A DNA stretch of 64,000 nucleotides from Macrocybe gigantea (GCA_011319805.1 SJRY01000276.1:124001-188000), one strand, 5' to 3'. Positions 10,434 to 24,128 are shown, counted from the stretch's first letter. The notes: generated by a model from the sequence alone, not told the origin. Program-made: numbers and translations.

Positions 10434-13400
10434 ATGGCCAACTATCTACCCGTCCTTCTCGTCTCCGTCGCCGCCAACTCCATCCCAGACGACTCGGCCG
10501 TCTCCACCCTGCCTCGTGGCCAGGTTGATTACCTTTCTCACAACTGGGAGGAGGAAGATGTCTGGCGTTCGTGGCGGAACATGACGCGCCAGAAGAACGA
10601 AATTGCCAACGGCGTCCGTCTCGAGAACGCAAGCTGGCGCACTTGGTGGAAACAGCGCAATGGCTTGGGCACCGTCACTCCGGAGACCCTCAATTGGTCC
10701 GTGTTCCAATCATTCCGAGCGAACCCTTCTGACTTTAGGCGTCCCTCCTTCACCAGGCTGAAGGACTCGGACGTTACATGGCTCTATGGGCCCCTCCACA
10801 CTGCAGTCGACTGGACACCCCCGCCAAAACCGCTGCTCGAGGCAGAGCGGAACAAGGACTCTTTGAACGTTGACATTTCCCTCATCCACAAACCCATCCT
10901 CAAGCACCGCAGCATCAGTCAGCTCCTCACCAGCGACCTCCCCACAAGCCCAGTCTTCAGCCCCGCCGAGTCCGAGGATGACACCCATGTCTCAAAACCG
11001 ATACCTCTTCACATTCCCGAGGAGCCTGGCGGCAAGCGCCCATCCCTTGTTCACACCAAGAGCGACACCCACATAACCCGTTGGGGGTCTAATCGCGCCT
11101 TCAGAAGGGATTCACCCCCTCGGATTGACCCCAATCACCAACAAATCGGCGTGAACGTATCCAGCTCAGACACCAACACTTTGGAAGGTGCAAGCAGCCC
11201 AAACCCCAGCGACGGCTCCGTGCCCCCAAACGCGCGCCAGGCACTCAATGGATCTGCGCACGCAAGCCAGTCAAAAAGGAGGCATATATCATTCAACACT
11301 TTTGTCGAGCAGTGTATTGCCATTGAGAAGCCTAAAAAGGGTAATAATTCTGATTATGACGACGAAGACGACGATGAGGACGAAGACATACTTATTCAGT
11401 CTGGTCGCTATCCCTATGGCAGAAATGCCTGGGGCTACGATGACGGGTGAGTTTCTATAATCCTGGTCTCCTTTCTTGTCAGCATATATATATATATCCG
11501 TTCAATTGTTCTGGGGTTGGCTTTTGCCATCGCAGGTTCAAAGATACTACACAGTTATACTAATTTATGCACTTGCTCTCTTGTAGGTATGAAGAAGATG
11601 AAGAAGAGGACTCAGGTGACGAGGACGAAACGGGGGGCTCGTTATGGGACGATCGTTACAACGACAGCGCCATCGCAGGTAGCGATTCTGATTCGTATGA
11701 TGGTGATGAAGGCGTAGGTGATGAAGAGGATGAAGCTGATGACCAGGATGTCATCCAGATGCGTTCTTCATCATACAATCCCCAATCGGCGCTGTCAGAT
11801 AAGCCTTCGAGGTCCCATTCCAAGATTTCCAACGTTTCGTCCTCATCTGCCTCGACCTCCACTTCCACCAACTCTTCTGAACCCCCCACGCCTCGTAGGC
11901 GCAGGAAACCTGTACCTCCATCACGACGCCTCAGCTCCAGCACATCCAGCACGTACCGACCCCGCTTCCACTACATCCAGCCGAACCCACCGTCATCAAG
12001 GCGACGCAGCCACGGCATTCCTAGCCAACCCCCAGCATCTTTAGCTGGGCGGACGAGTCCGCCTCAGCAGCCAGTGCGCGTCACCATCGCACCGATAGCG
12101 CCCACGATACTGAAGACAGGCGGATACGGGTACGACGATGACTCTGGATGGACTGAAGGCTTTGGTGATGAAGGCGGCGGCAGTGATGATGGGCTCTGGA
12201 GCGGCGGTAGGTGGTGGCAGGGGAGTAGCGAGGGTCGCAGTGGTGCTGGCAGCAAGCGAGAGATGGATGACGATATCAGCACACCTGTCGAGCTCGTCTA
12301 TGTCCCACCCCATGGAGACCATTACCGTGATTGGGTCGACGAGCATGGACAGGGAAGAGGACGGAGTGGGGAGCCGCATGGTAGGTCTGGGAGAGAAGTG
12401 CACGAGGTGCTTGAAGACCATGAGGACGGGTTCGGGAATGGGGAAAGGGGAATGTATAAGCGTCGGTCTGGCCCCCTGTTCAGCATCGGTGCAGACGATG
12501 ACGAAATCGATGCGGAAGACGTCCTCGCCGGAGCTACCAATGCCCCGAATGTACGAATGCCACCCCCAACGGCTTCGGGTGTGAGAAGTCTTCCAATGCC
12601 TGTCGTTGTACGTACTACGGCGGAGGGCACGCAGGTCACAGAAGACATGGAAGAACAGGGAAGCAAGGACCGAGTTATAGTATCCTCGAAGCCCATACGA
12701 TCGGGAACCCCCAGGGACGAACCCTGCCATTCGCCTTCGCGGTCACGATCAAGATCGCAATCAAAGTCGAGAACTCCCTCACCGGCAATCATATCCCCTT
12801 CTTCCACGGCCGAACATGTCGCTGGCGTCGCGTCGTCCGCGTTCTCGAGTGCGGTGCTAGCGTCAGGCCCCGGTTCAGGGTCTGCGTCGTCATCTTCGCC
12901 AAACTTGCCACGCCCTGCAAGCCAACGACGACGGAGTCTGTCCGCGTCGCCCCCTCCGTCCTCGTCCAAACTTCTCTCTCCCCGCGAGGGCGTGTGTCGT
13001 CCTCACATCAGGACCTTCCGGCGCAGGCCCAGCCACGCGGGCGCTCGTCGACGCGGACGAACTCATCGCTTTCCGATCGCGAGCGGGACCGAGGCGCGAG
13101 TGCACAGGGCTCCCCGCTGGGCAGCTTGTCGCCCGATGGCATGTCGATCGGCGTTGCTACCGCGTATGCGGGCGGCAGGGTGGACCGAGAGCGTGACAGG
13201 GAGAGAGAGCGCAAGAGCTGGGGAGCTACCGGCGTGGAGGAGCGCAGGGGACGGGATCGGACTGGAAAGAGGCTAAGTCAGAGTCTTAGCCCGGATGAGG
13301 TCAAGGACGCGCTGATGGGCGTGTCGCCGACTTCGGCTGCTGCCTCCATCCCGCTCGCCGCCCAGGCTGTATCGTCGTCAACTTCAGCGTCGAGTACGCC

Positions 13401-13980
13401 CACTGCTACTCCTTCAATATCCGTCGTTATCCCAAGTCGAAAAGATATCGACGATCAGGCGCAGACGCAAACGCAACCTACCCCAGCGAATTCACCAGTC
13501 ACGCCTTTCCGCTACATGCCTACCCCCATTTCCGAGCAAGACACCAAAGCACCTGCGCCTTCTCCCTCCCCTCGACACCACACCCGCTCATCCTCCGTTG
13601 CAGACTCTGACAGCCCCTCGTCCTCGTCGACGTCGCCTACGCCCAGACCCAGGTCCGTGAAGTCACCGCTTTCTGTGTCGGCACCGCTCCCCGCCGAGCC
13701 CAGCACGTCGTTCAACATCTCACCGCGCGAGGAGGAGCAACCTTCGTTGCCTTCTCCGACGTTCGTTGGCGCGGGGCGCAAGAGCCCTGCGACGAGTCCG
13801 ACGCGCGGAGCCGGACATACAGACAGAGACACACCGGTGACATTTGTAGGAAAAGCCGTCGGAGGCATCGTCTCATCGGCTGGGCGTTCTTGGGATTGTG
13901 GCATCATCACCACAATCCTCATTCCTCGACTTCTTCGTCCTCAGCCCCCGCGCCTGGAAATGGCTTCAGCGCCTAAGTAG
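10434..13980 (+). CDS. REG1: Reg1/Hex2-like protein phosphatase 1 regulatory subunit
   Basis: This is a homologue of the Glc7/PP1-targeting subunit that in yeast mediates glucose repression. Near the start it has the 'GATA-like' AreA/Reg1 domain (VDYLSHNWEEEDVWRSWR, then RLENASWRTWWKQRNGL, then TLNW|LKDSDVTWLYG across an intron at 10697-10756). The conserved RRHISFNTFVEQC block is at about 11280. Long acidic and Ser/Pro-rich stretches follow. A second intron lies at about 11450-11587. After ~12975 the frame must move back by one base (SSKLLSP to RGRVSSSHQDL) at a CCCC run. Near 13882 another single base restores a more plausible C-terminus (SSAGAFLGLWHHHH... ending at a TAA at 13976). Both sites look like missing bases. 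The length (~1150 aa) fits basidiomycete Reg1-like proteins. Confidence 0.8.
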
Positions 13981-14703
13981 GCACACTCTGCCTTTTTTCT
14001 TGTTCGCCTCCAGACAAGGTGGTGAGCATTATTTGATAACCCCCTACCCCCCCATCTCCGTCATAGTCTTGCTTCGCTTCTCTTCGACTAATCCGTGATT
14101 GACTCCTCTCTTCTCCTCTGTGGTTCTAAAGTCAATATACGAAGAAACATACTTTACACTTTCCGAATTCCGCTTTCTCTTCCCTCTTTTTCGTGCTTGT
14201 TCTCTTACATTACGGATGTGGATCTTTGTGGACTTCAAAGCAATGTTTTTTTTTCTTCTTCTTGCCTTTGGACCGTGCCTTTTCCACCATCCATTTCCAG
14301 TTACTTACCCAGTTTCATACACATTCTTGCGGTCCGCCTATCATACAGCATACCGATTTCCACCATGCATTCAACATCAACTCATCCTCGTTTGCCCCCA
14401 TACGTCTATCACCTTATAGTCCGCTTCGTGTAACTAATTGTATATATTTCGCGCAGTGAAATAACTTTTCCTCTCTTGTTTGATTACTCTCTTCTCATAT
14501 TTTGTGCCTAGCCTGGCTTGCCTGTCACACGTCTGTATTTTTGGTCCTGCAACGCGTACATAATTCAATTCTTTTTGAGGCCTCACATCGTTCTTCGTCC
14601 GGAAAAAGATACGTTCTTGGGTCAAGCTGTATCATCCAAGAAACATTTCCGGCTCGTTTGCTTCAAACCTTCCTGGATGCTGATGAACTCAAAAACTAGG
14701 GTG
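13981..14703. other. Intergenic, CT-rich 3' regions of convergent genes
   Basis: A pyrimidine-rich stretch between two convergent genes. Open frames here are hydrophobic low-complexity artefacts of CT-rich DNA. No RNA gene was seen. Confidence 0.55.
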
Positions 14704-15639
14704 TCACGCATAACTGCTTCTTACCGAAACCTTTCGCCTGAAGCTGAACATGAAAATAGAATTGTACATGTGCGCCAAGGCAGCCAAGGCTGTGAACAAT
14801 GGCTTATAAGGTTGAGATGGAAAGATCGTTAAATATCGGTAGCGAACGTACAACATGCATCCATCTGAACTGGATTGCTCGAAAGCCCGCAGATTGGTTG
14901 ATGTCGTCGATGGCCGATTTCGCCGTAGCAGAGGCGATGATGACCACGATAAAGGTCGCCAAGACCGTTGCAGTGGACAAAAGGTTGAAAGCAAGGAAGA
15001 AATCGGTCGTTCGAGGCGTGTGCGTGACGTTCCCTTGCTTCGGATGGCGAATTGCGACGCATATGAGTCCCGCCGTGAGCAAACTCAGAAATGACATCGC
15101 GGTGGCTGTGAGGCAAAATGAGCGAACATTGAAGGGAAAAGGGAAGAATGAGTGTTACCGATGGGATACAAAATGAAAGCATTTGTATATTTCTGCCTTG
15201 GAACGTTGTGAAAAGCATCGGGCGCCTGCCTGAAACGAGAAAAAATTATGATTCAGATAGAAAACCTCTGGTGAGAGGGCGTACAACTCCGCAGCAACCG
15301 TGCTATCCACAACATAACCTATTTTCGCCTGAGAGCAAACCTCTGCTGCCTGTGCGTTAAATCCAATGAAGCTGCAAGCATTTGGATGAGTTGTCATTGA
15401 TGCTTTTAGCCAGAACAGGAGCAGAGCGAATGAAATTACTCTCTGTTAGGAAATACGCAGTAACCCAGGACTCCAAAGTCGACGTGCCTTGCGGCACCGT
15501 TGGTGTTGGCTACGAGACGGAAGATGCGAACACCATGGATGAATGGTACCGACAAGCACGAAAAAAGCAGGAACAGTGTCCCTAGGCCCAAAAATGCGAC
15601 TGGTACGACGGATGTATGGCGATTTATATGGAAGGGCAT
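14704..15639 (-). CDS. SUR7/PalI family four-TM membrane protein
   Basis: This is a small membrane protein of the SUR7/PalI (Rim9) family, which acts in eisosome organisation or pH sensing in ascomycetes; its role in basidiomycetes is less clear. TM1 (AFLGLGTLFLLFSCLSVP) is followed by the family hallmark DFGVLGYC and CSQAKIGYVVD in the first extracellular loop. TM2 is NAFILYPIATAMSFLSLL (split by an intron), TM3 is FFLAFNLLSTATVLATFIVV and TM4 is a weaker LFTALAALAHMYNSIFMF. Five exons: donors after ...GYC (exact site uncertain), ALSPE, LYPI and RWMHV. The frames join: phase 0 APDAFHNVP, phase 1 for YPI|ATAM, phase 0 for the last exon. Confidence 0.75.
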
Positions 15640-17071
15640 GTCGTGCTCCTCGAAGATAGAGATAGGCGGTGGTCGAAAGAGGAGATTTGAAGCAGAGAAC
15701 GAGAAGAAACGTCGTCAAGCTTGTTCAGGATGAAGTTACGCAGGCCAGCAGCCATAGGGGCAATATGTGGAGAAATCTGTCTGGAACGCAAGGCTTGGCG
15801 TAATCAAGTCCTCGATGTGTGTTGCAGAGCTGCCCTGGGCTGCTTGGCGCTCGTTCGCCCTATTTGTTGGAAAAGGAGAGTTTTGCAGTTGACAAGAGTA
15901 GGCAGGGTCAAACAGAGGCATTAGCACCCTGTTCCAGCATGTCCATAAGTTTTCCGAAGTACTAGGCAAACGTTGACCCAGCTATCGATCCAACGCTGTG
16001 CACTCGGGCGATCTTCTGCCGATTGCAAGCAGACAGACAATGGTGTTGGACGATTCTAGCAATTGCTAGACTTCTCGCCCTATACAGATTTGCATCAGAT
16101 CTTTCTTTGTCCTAAATCGTCCAAACGTGAGTCACGTTTTTTACGCTGCCACGATCCTAGTCTAGGCGTAGCTTTCCACAACCACAAGTGACGATGACGG
16201 TCGCTGGTAGGCCAATACTATATCTGCTCTGTTTCACTTGACCCACTGTCGGTCGAAACGACCCCGCGTTGTCCGAGTCGGTGCTCGGGCCGGCCAACTT
16301 CCTGGCCGACCTCGTGAGTGGGTTACATCTGGTCACATTTCACAGATCGCTCCATACTCCAACAACACCACGTCTATAATTTCTCTCGGTCTATTTCTTT
16401 TCCGTTCGGACTCCAAGCCATTGGCGTTCCTGTATGTGCGTGGCTGTTGTAAGAAGGTCCAGCGTAGTCGCGTCCGAAGGCTACATCACGAGGCGCTTTC
16501 ATTCAGCCGCAGCTAGATGGGTGATCATTAAGATCATAACCTGCTGTCACCTGAACCAATGCCTGACGCCTAATTTTAGACAGGAATCTCACGTCGTCAT
16601 CCAAACCACGCTCGCTTGCAGCGACTCCAAAATGAGAGAAACTGTTTCACAAAGCAGAATTCTCCCAGGTTTGGCGGTTGTTCGACTTCCGTACACCGCC
16701 TCCACTTCGCACAGGTGGTCATTCATGACCCGTTCTCCCTCAGAATGTGGGTTAGGTAGTAGAGTCAGGAAAGATATCATGGGCATCTTTACCCCCATAT
16801 ATCCGTCCTGCTTTACATGCTTTACACCCGCTTGGCTGCTGCCGGATGCCCCATGCCCCATGTCCATTCCTGGGCTAAAACTGTATTATCGTCCGCATAT
16901 AAGTGCGGGAAAACGCCAGTCAACGTATCAGGTACATGCCGAAGTGTCGAATATGACAACAGGACAAGTTACCCGATTGATGAAGCTGACGAAGGGATCG
17001 GAATTGATAAAGGGCGTGGCAGCTACATTCAGAAACTCTTCGAGCCACCTTCTTTCTGCCACATTGCAGTC
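15640..17071. other. Divergent intergenic region, 1.4 kb
   Basis: No supported gene. A long open frame at 16434-17216 overlaps the first exon of the transporter in another frame and has no recognisable features. Confidence 0.55.
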
Positions 17072-19757
17072 ATGGCCGCGATTCCAGCTTCGCCCGCGTC
17101 GTCGAGTCACCTCTCCGACAAAGAAGCGGTCATCATCACCACTGAAGACAAGCCAAACACCGCTGTGTACAACTCCCATATCGATACCAGCAGTGTTGAC
17201 GAGAAAAGGCTGCTGAGAAAAATCGACATTGCTCTAATTCCTTGGTTGTCTTTCTTGTATTTGCTGAGCTTCTTGGACCGGACTAGCATCGGCAAGTGAG
17301 TCTGCATCTATTCCTCTTCAGACTTCACTATAGTCAACTTCTAACACGCGCCCATCAGTGCCAAGGTCCGTACAACCTGGCTTGATGTTTTTTCGTTTTT
17401 GGTTGTGGAACAGCCCTTCTAGCTTTACCACCTCGTTCAAGACCTGCACATGACTGATAAACAATACCTTCTCACGTTGACGGTGATTACGATTCCCCGT
17501 CTAAATGCCGCAACAGGCCGTGGCGCTCTAACTGTCCTTTGCAGATATTTTTCTTCAGTTACGCCGTTTTTGAAGTCCCATCGAATGTCTTCTTGAAACG
17601 CCTGCGACCTTCAATATGGCTTTCGTTGTTGATGCTTTTGTGGGGAGTCATGATGGTACCTTATATGTCAAACCTAACTCAGAATTTCGCAAACTGACGT
17701 CAGTCATAGACCGTCCAAGGACTGGTGCATAACTTTGGGGGCTTGATGGGCGAGTGCTCGTCTCATTCGCCGTAAACTCGTCAACTCATATGGACGCCTA
17801 GGAATGCGATGGATGTTGGGAGTGTTCGAAGCCGGCTTGTTCCCTGGTGTGAACTACTATCTGTCATGGCATGTCTCCCTGTGCAAGTTCTGCGATCCAT
17901 CTAACATCTGCTTTCCAGCTGGTACAAGCGATCAGAGTTTGGCATTCGTGCGGCGCTGTTCTTTTCTGCTGCCACAGTATCTGGCGCTTTTGGAGGCCTT
18001 CTTGCAGTGAGTCCACTCTTGATGATTGAGAACTGAAATCTAACCTTGTTCAAAGGCTGCGATATCGAACATGGACGGGATCGGAGGGAAACCGGCTTGG
18101 GCATGGATCTTTAGTTCGTCTTTTTTTTGTAGAGCCTTATCGGACCCTACCGGCTATTCCTTACTATCATTTTGCAGTTTTGGAAGGTTTAGCCACTGTT
18201 ATCGCTGGCGTGGCGTCTTTTTGGATCATACAGGACTTCCCTGATGATGCGAAATTCCTTACGGAGGTGGAACGGACGGTAGTCGTGAGACGACTTCAAG
18301 GAGATGACCAATTCAGTGCGGCGGGTGAGAAGCTCAGGATGAAATACATTTGGAAGAGCTTGCTTGATTGGAAGACGTGGCTTGGCAGTAGGCTTTCCGC
18401 TGTCTTCATTGGCGTCTCCGTTCGTGCCTGACAAATTCTTCCTGCTACAGTGATTGTCTACATGGGTTGTGATGCCCCTCTTTATGCCTTTTCTCTTTTC
18501 TTGCCAAGTATCATCAACCAGGTGTGACAGTCGTCGTTCTAGATTGCTGTGGTCGCTAAATATCTTTTCATAGCTTGGTATGTTTTGACTCGACTTCTAT
18601 GTTGTGTCAATCAAGACACCCAAATAGGCTTCAGAGCTACTCCAGCCAATCTGCTCAGCGTCCCGGTTTACGTCTTTGCCTGTATTGTGACCTGTATCGT
18701 AGGCTATTCTGCCGATAGATGGGGTCACAGAGGGTATTTCAATATGTGAGTGTCTGGATATATTCGCCATTTTGAGATTAATATCATATCCTTTTACGAA
18801 ACAGAGGTTTCCTTTGTCTAGGTCTGACATTAACTCCCGTTTGCCCTCCTGCTAGAGTGTTGATCTTGGGACATCAGGTGCCGCTGGCTATATCATTCTA
18901 GTGGCATCACGAAATGCAGCTCTCTCATACTTCGCCGTATATCTTGCTACCTGGTGCGTGTCATGCTGGAACCTCGCAGGATCCCCGAATGAGTATTGTA
19001 TTGCACAGCGGCATTTATCCTGTGATACGTAAGCTTATCGCTCCTCCTCGTCCGCTTTGAAATAACCCGACGCTTGATTAAATCCTAGCCAATACCATGT
19101 GAGTTTGATTCGTAAACATTCACGAACGTTCTATTGAGCCTTTGCATTTCCAGTGCATGGGTATCTAATAATGTAGAAGGATCCTATAAACGAAGTGTGT
19201 CGCTTGCGATGACAATCAGTTTGTAAGCCGATCCCTTTCAAGACTCGGTTATGACCTCACGAAGTGCTGATTCGATGTAATTTCATAGTGGAAATATCAA
19301 TGGAGCGGTCAGCTCTAACATCGTGAGTCTCCAACGTTTTTAAGCACACGTGAAATTTCCCCATCTGAGGATACTGCTCGGCGAACAGTATCGTGCGGTC
19401 GATCAGCCCTGGTACCCTCTAGGTGTGTATCGACGATATGCTTCGTCGGCCATATAGCTGACATGATACTGCAGGACATGGTATGACATCGCATCTCACG
19501 TATCTGCTGCTCACCTCATCTATATTGACTGCTGATCAGGACTAGTGCTGATGTACATTGGGCTGGGGATCTCATCCTCGGTGTTGTATTTCTTCCTCGT
19601 GCGTGCCGAGAACGCTCGCAGGGACCGAGGAGAAAGAGACGAAATCATCGGAGGAGTTGGAGACCCCAAGAACGCCAAGAATGGCTGTTTTGCCACCCTC
19701 GAAGAAGCGAAAAGGGAAAAGGGCGACGAATGGAGTGGTTACAGATATACCTTGTAG
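17072..19757 (+). CDS. MFS transporter, anion:cation symporter (DAL5/TNA1-like)
   Basis: This is a plasma-membrane 12-TM permease of the family that imports nicotinate, allantoate and similar anions. The start at 17072 gives MAAIPASP, then RKIDIALIPWLSFLYLLSFLDRTSIG, the standard TM1 of this family. The remaining exons can be read across at least ten short introns: IFFFSYAVFEVPSNVFLKRL (17540s), GVFEAGLFPGVNYYLS (17820s), ISNMDGIGGKPAWAWIF, GLATVIAGVASFWIIQDFP, GFRATPANLLSVPVYVFAC (18630s), VGYSADRWGHRG, then GLGISSSVLYFFLV and a hydrophilic tail ending at 19757. The GIYPVIPNT/AWVSNN region sits in tiny exons near 19010-19170. The substrate cannot be read from sequence. Confidence 0.85.
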
Positions 19758-22271
19758 CACTGCGTCTTTCCATGTCTCCGGACGACTGTCGATATATGGC
19801 ATTTTCGAGTGCTTCTGAGGCCGCCATTGTGTTCACGGACGGGAGTGTCTAGGGCACTCCCTCGGCCCTTTAAGTCCTAAATCTATGCGCGATGTTGGGT
19901 GGGTCGTTGCCTCACGTCGAATATACTCCGGGACAATCCGTCGGACATGGAGAGGGTCGACGAATAGATTTGATACGAAAATCTTCGACCTCCTGAATAG
20001 ATATTCGTCCAGACTTTCCGCTGCCTGGACCCCGAGCAAGACATACGTGAACAAAGAGTGACGATCGGTATCAGCACAGATTTTCGCATGGACCGAGCCC
20101 GACGGCAGTTACACAGTTTGATGACGTTTGTCGCGAGCGACCCTTCCACGTGTTGCGCGGAATCCAGGGGTCAAGAAGCAAGAAGCCTCCAAAGAAAGGA
20201 TTAACCAGTGACTTACGGTGTGAGCATTGTTCGGTAGGGTGGGCGGACGCAAGTAGATGCTAGTAGAAGAGCAGCGGAGGCGTCCCACCAGGAGCACGGA
20301 GTTTATCGAGAAATAGCTCGGCCCCTCTGGTATTTATTTTGCTTGGAGAAAAGGGATTTCCTTGCACGCCGGATGATGCAACGATTGGTACAAATCTTTC
20401 GCGGGCAGCCGCATCTCACGAATGTACGATAACGAGGAGTTGCGAGCGCCATACAGGGCGTAACTTATGTCCATATGGTCGACGAGATGGTCCGAGGTAA
20501 TCACCCATTCTGCGAAATATGTACGTCACAAAATCAAAGTTTGTCACAGATACATACCTATCAATATTAGGACGGATTGGGGGGCAGGGGGGCGTATTTC
20601 CGTATTGGACAAGGCGTCTCGAGACAAGCATTGTTGTCGGTATTATATATGTTGCACAAAGCCAGCGGTAACATTACAATAGCAGAATGAAGGGGTCTCA
20701 TTATCTCGGACATGCTCGACAAAGAAATGGGGGGTCACGATATAACGGAAGCAGAATAAGGTTGAGTAGAATGTACCTTGCTAACCCTGGAGGGTTACGT
20801 CGGTGGCTTCGATGGCAGATGCATTGGACAGTGAAATGGGTCATAAGAAGGTGCTACATCGAATGCGACCCGTCAAAATGCAAGAAGCCGTTTGTTCTGC
20901 GTGGAGGAGAGGTACCCTGCGAGGTTTGCTGAGCATCATCTCCACGGTGATGACTGGGAATGTAATGATTGCGATCACACATAGCAACCCATAATCAGCA
21001 CGGCGAATTGATCTCTCCCAATCGCTCATACGAAAGCGTCAACTTCGGTAGTACGTCGTCGATAAGATATCGTATCCTGAAACTGGCCATACATTGCTCA
21101 GCTGGGTACGTAGGCGAGTTAATCGAAGAGCATCGTATGGATTCATTGACAAGGAATGGGCTCTTACTCGGTGTAGCGGCTTGAAAGGACTTTGTTCCGC
21201 TGGGTGGCCAGAAAAAGAAAGACGATAAAGCGAGTTTGAACGAAGAAAACGGGGGTTTGCGTTCTGGGTGCAGGCGTTGTCGGTGGTTACACATGTCCCT
21301 TAGGCCGGAATAGGAAGATACTGATAGTGATCATCCTGAATTGAGCGCTCGTCGCGACGCGAGAGGGTGGACGGAGATGCGTAATCACTGCAGGCTTTCG
21401 TTATCTTGATCAACAGGTAAATACGTGTGTGTGTGAGGGTTTCTTCATTTCCGATATCCAAAGCGCCTGCAAGAGCACAATGAGGCGAGCTAAGAAGATG
21501 CGAAGAGTCATACGTCGTTCTGAGCGATGTTTAGGTTGCCGGCATGGAGTAAACAGATGAGCCGGCATGTCGGGCGTGTCAGAGCAAATTTCTTGCCCCG
21601 ATTTGATGGAAGCACAGCAAGCCGGACGTCCAAAGTTTCCTGCTATTGGAATTTGGCGCATATCTTGCCAAATGGGTGACAAGAGACGAAGCGAACTCGA
21701 TATCTGCAAGTTGCACCTCAACGCCCACGACGCGGAAGACTTGTCAGGTGGACCGTGTCCTGCCCAAGCGAGATGACATGGTTTTGATACACGTTGAAAA
21801 GAACCCCTAGAACGGTCGAAATAAAGGCGAACCTGGAGCGGATGACAAGCCCAAGCCCACTTGTGTCTGTGAGTGGAACTGGCGAAATGAAACATGGCAA
21901 ACAAGGCGGGAGCACACGTGGTGTCACTCTAACTGGGTTTGGCATAACATCCAGATGCTTTTTTGACAGAAACAAGAGCGAAAACGCCGTAATGGTAGAC
22001 ATAGCCTTCAAGCTAACGCGGTCCAGGAAGATCGGAGATTCATGAGATACGAAAGAAAAAAAATGGTGGTGGAAGGTTTCATCAGTGGTTGTGATCGTGC
22101 CATACGCGGACCTGTCACATCGTACCACTATTTTTCTGATTCAGTTCAGATTTATTATCCTCATCCCATGACGGTCCCTGCGGACCATATATAAACTATT
22201 ATTTCTGCCCCACCCAAGACAATATACTCTTCCCCCCAATCCTGTATTCGTCTCGTACCGTGCTATCCGCC
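19758..22271. other. Gene-poor 2.5-kb interval
   Basis: No gene could be supported. Several short open frames on both strands (for example 21410-21904 and 21718-22128, minus) have no recognisable domains and no consistent splice pattern. No long terminal repeats, inverted repeats or transposase motifs were noticed. Confidence 0.5.
22188..22195 (+). promoter_or_regulatory. TATA box of HMG-CoA synthase gene
   Basis: TATATAAA lies 84 bp before the ATG at 22272 and is followed by a pyrimidine-rich leader. Confidence 0.6.
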
Positions 22272-23939
22272 ATGACCATCTCCGTCAACTCGTCTTCCGC
22301 CGAATTCGAGCTTCCCCGGCCGAAGGATGTCGGCATCCTTGCCATGGAAGTCTATTTCCCTCGCAGAGTACGTGTCTTGTCTGCTACCTCATGACAGCAT
22401 CTGTTTACGCGTCGAACGACAGTGTATCTCGGAAGCCGAGTTGGAGGTCTTTGATGGTGTCTCAAAGGGCAAATACACGATTGGTCTGGGCCAAGAGTAC
22501 ATGGCGTGGCCAGATGACCGTGAGGACATCAATTCTTTTGCTCTCAACGGTGCGTAGTCCATTAGTCGTGGCAAAGGAAACGAGTATCACGGGGACTGAC
22601 TATCATTCATCATGATCACAGCCGTCTCTGGCCTACTTGAAAAGTACAACATTGACCCCAAATCCATCGGTCGCATTGACGTCGGAACTGAAACCATCAT
22701 CGACAAGTCTAAATCTGTCAAGACCACCCTCATGGACCTCTTTGCCGAGTCTGGCAACTTCGACATCGAGGGCATTGATTCCAAAAACGCGTGCTACGGA
22801 TCGACGGCTGCCCTTTTCAATGCCCTTAACTGGATAGAGTCCAGCTCTTGGGATGGTCGCAATGCCATTGTCGTCGCTGGTGATATTGCCGTCTACGCTG
22901 AAGGTGCTGCACGGCCCGCAGGAGGTGCCGGCGCCTGTGCCATGCTGATCGGACCCAACGCTCCGATTGTCTTTGAACGTACGTTTTCATTTTCTCCCAG
23001 GAACAAGATCTTCCCAAATCTGATCGTTCTTTTTTTCATGCAGCCATTCACGGCAACTACATGGCCAATACTTATGACTTCTACAAGCCTCAGCTCTCGT
23101 CAGAATACCCTGAGGTCGACGGGCCAGTCTCTGTCGTGACCTACATCGCTGCGTTGGATCAAGCCTACGCCCGCTTCCGCGAGAAGGTGGCACGTGTCAA
23201 GAAGGCGCAAGGCCACGTGAGCGCCGACGAGGCTGCGTTTTCGATCGACGACGTAGACTATGCCATCTTCCATAGCCCCTACGGCAAGCAGGCAGTCAAA
23301 GGCTTTGCACGCGTCTGCTATAACGACTTCCGAACGAACCCCAAGTCTCCCAAGTTTGCCAATGTCCCCAACCCTGAAGGCTTCCTCGCTGCTTCGCAGG
23401 CCCACTCGCTAACAGACAAGAACGTCGAGAAGACGTTCATCGAAGTCAGCAAGTCGCTCTTCAAGCAGAAGGTCGATCCCTCGATGGCGTGCTCGCGGCG
23501 ACTTGGTAACATGTACACCGCCTCCCTCTATGGCTGCCTCGCGTCGCTCGTCTCGTCTATCGCGCCTTCTGAGCTCAAAGGCAAGCGAGTCAGCCTATTC
23601 GCATTCGGAAGTGGCTGCGCCGCCAGCTTCTTTATGATGCGGGTGAAGGGTGACACGTCGGAGATTCAACAAAAGATGGACCTTCTCAAGCGCTTAGCTA
23701 ACATGAAGGTCGTTCCTCCTCAGGAGTTCGTGGACGCTCTGGCTGTATGTATTTCAATCAATGGTTGTTTGACCTCCAATTCTGACGACTCGATCTCATT
23801 TTAGCTACGGGAAAAGAACCATAACGCCGCTTCCTATACCCCCGCAGGCTCCGTCGACAACATCTGGCCTGGTGCTTATTACTTGGAGAACGTCGACTCG
23901 AAATACAGACGCAAATACCTCCGCGCACCATCGGCCTAG
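22272..23939 (+). CDS. ERG13: Hydroxymethylglutaryl-CoA synthase
   Basis: Condenses acetyl-CoA with acetoacetyl-CoA to HMG-CoA, the committed entry to the mevalonate/ergosterol pathway in the cytosol. N-terminal [14 protein letters not shown] joins across an intron to [20 protein letters not shown]. The catalytic cysteine lies in [14 protein letters not shown]. Further hallmarks are [49 protein letters not shown] (catalytic His) and the C-terminal [13 protein letters not shown]. It ends in the typical basidiomycete tail ([20 protein letters not shown]). Introns near 22371-22431, 22551-22620, 22979-23043 and 23745-23804 all have standard ends. The ~480-residue length is normal and the frame is intact. 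Confidence 0.97.
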
Positions 23940-24128
23940 ATGGCTTGATTGTGACCACGTTCTTTTCTCGCATGATCTTAACATAGAATTTAGAGCGTAT
24001 AGTAGCAACTTAAAATCATGTTCTTGTATGTACCACTGCATGGTTGTATTTAATATGGATAGGAAATTAGGCCTTAGGTTTTACATTGACTAAAGTGTTT
24101 TGTTTGTGTGATTTCTCTTCATCTCATT

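Noticed and set aside
12041..12969. Two long minus-strand open frames opposite the Reg1-like gene
   Set aside because: They are antisense shadows of GC-rich, Ser/Pro-rich coding sequence.
16434..17216. 260-codon open frame on the plus strand
   Set aside because: It overlaps the first exon of the MFS transporter in another frame, has no domain or composition typical of a protein, and looks like a chance open frame.
21410..22128. Possible spliced minus-strand gene with hydrophobic segments
   Set aside because: The pieces (e.g. LGVLFNVYQ) do not form a consistent exon chain and match no family I recognise.
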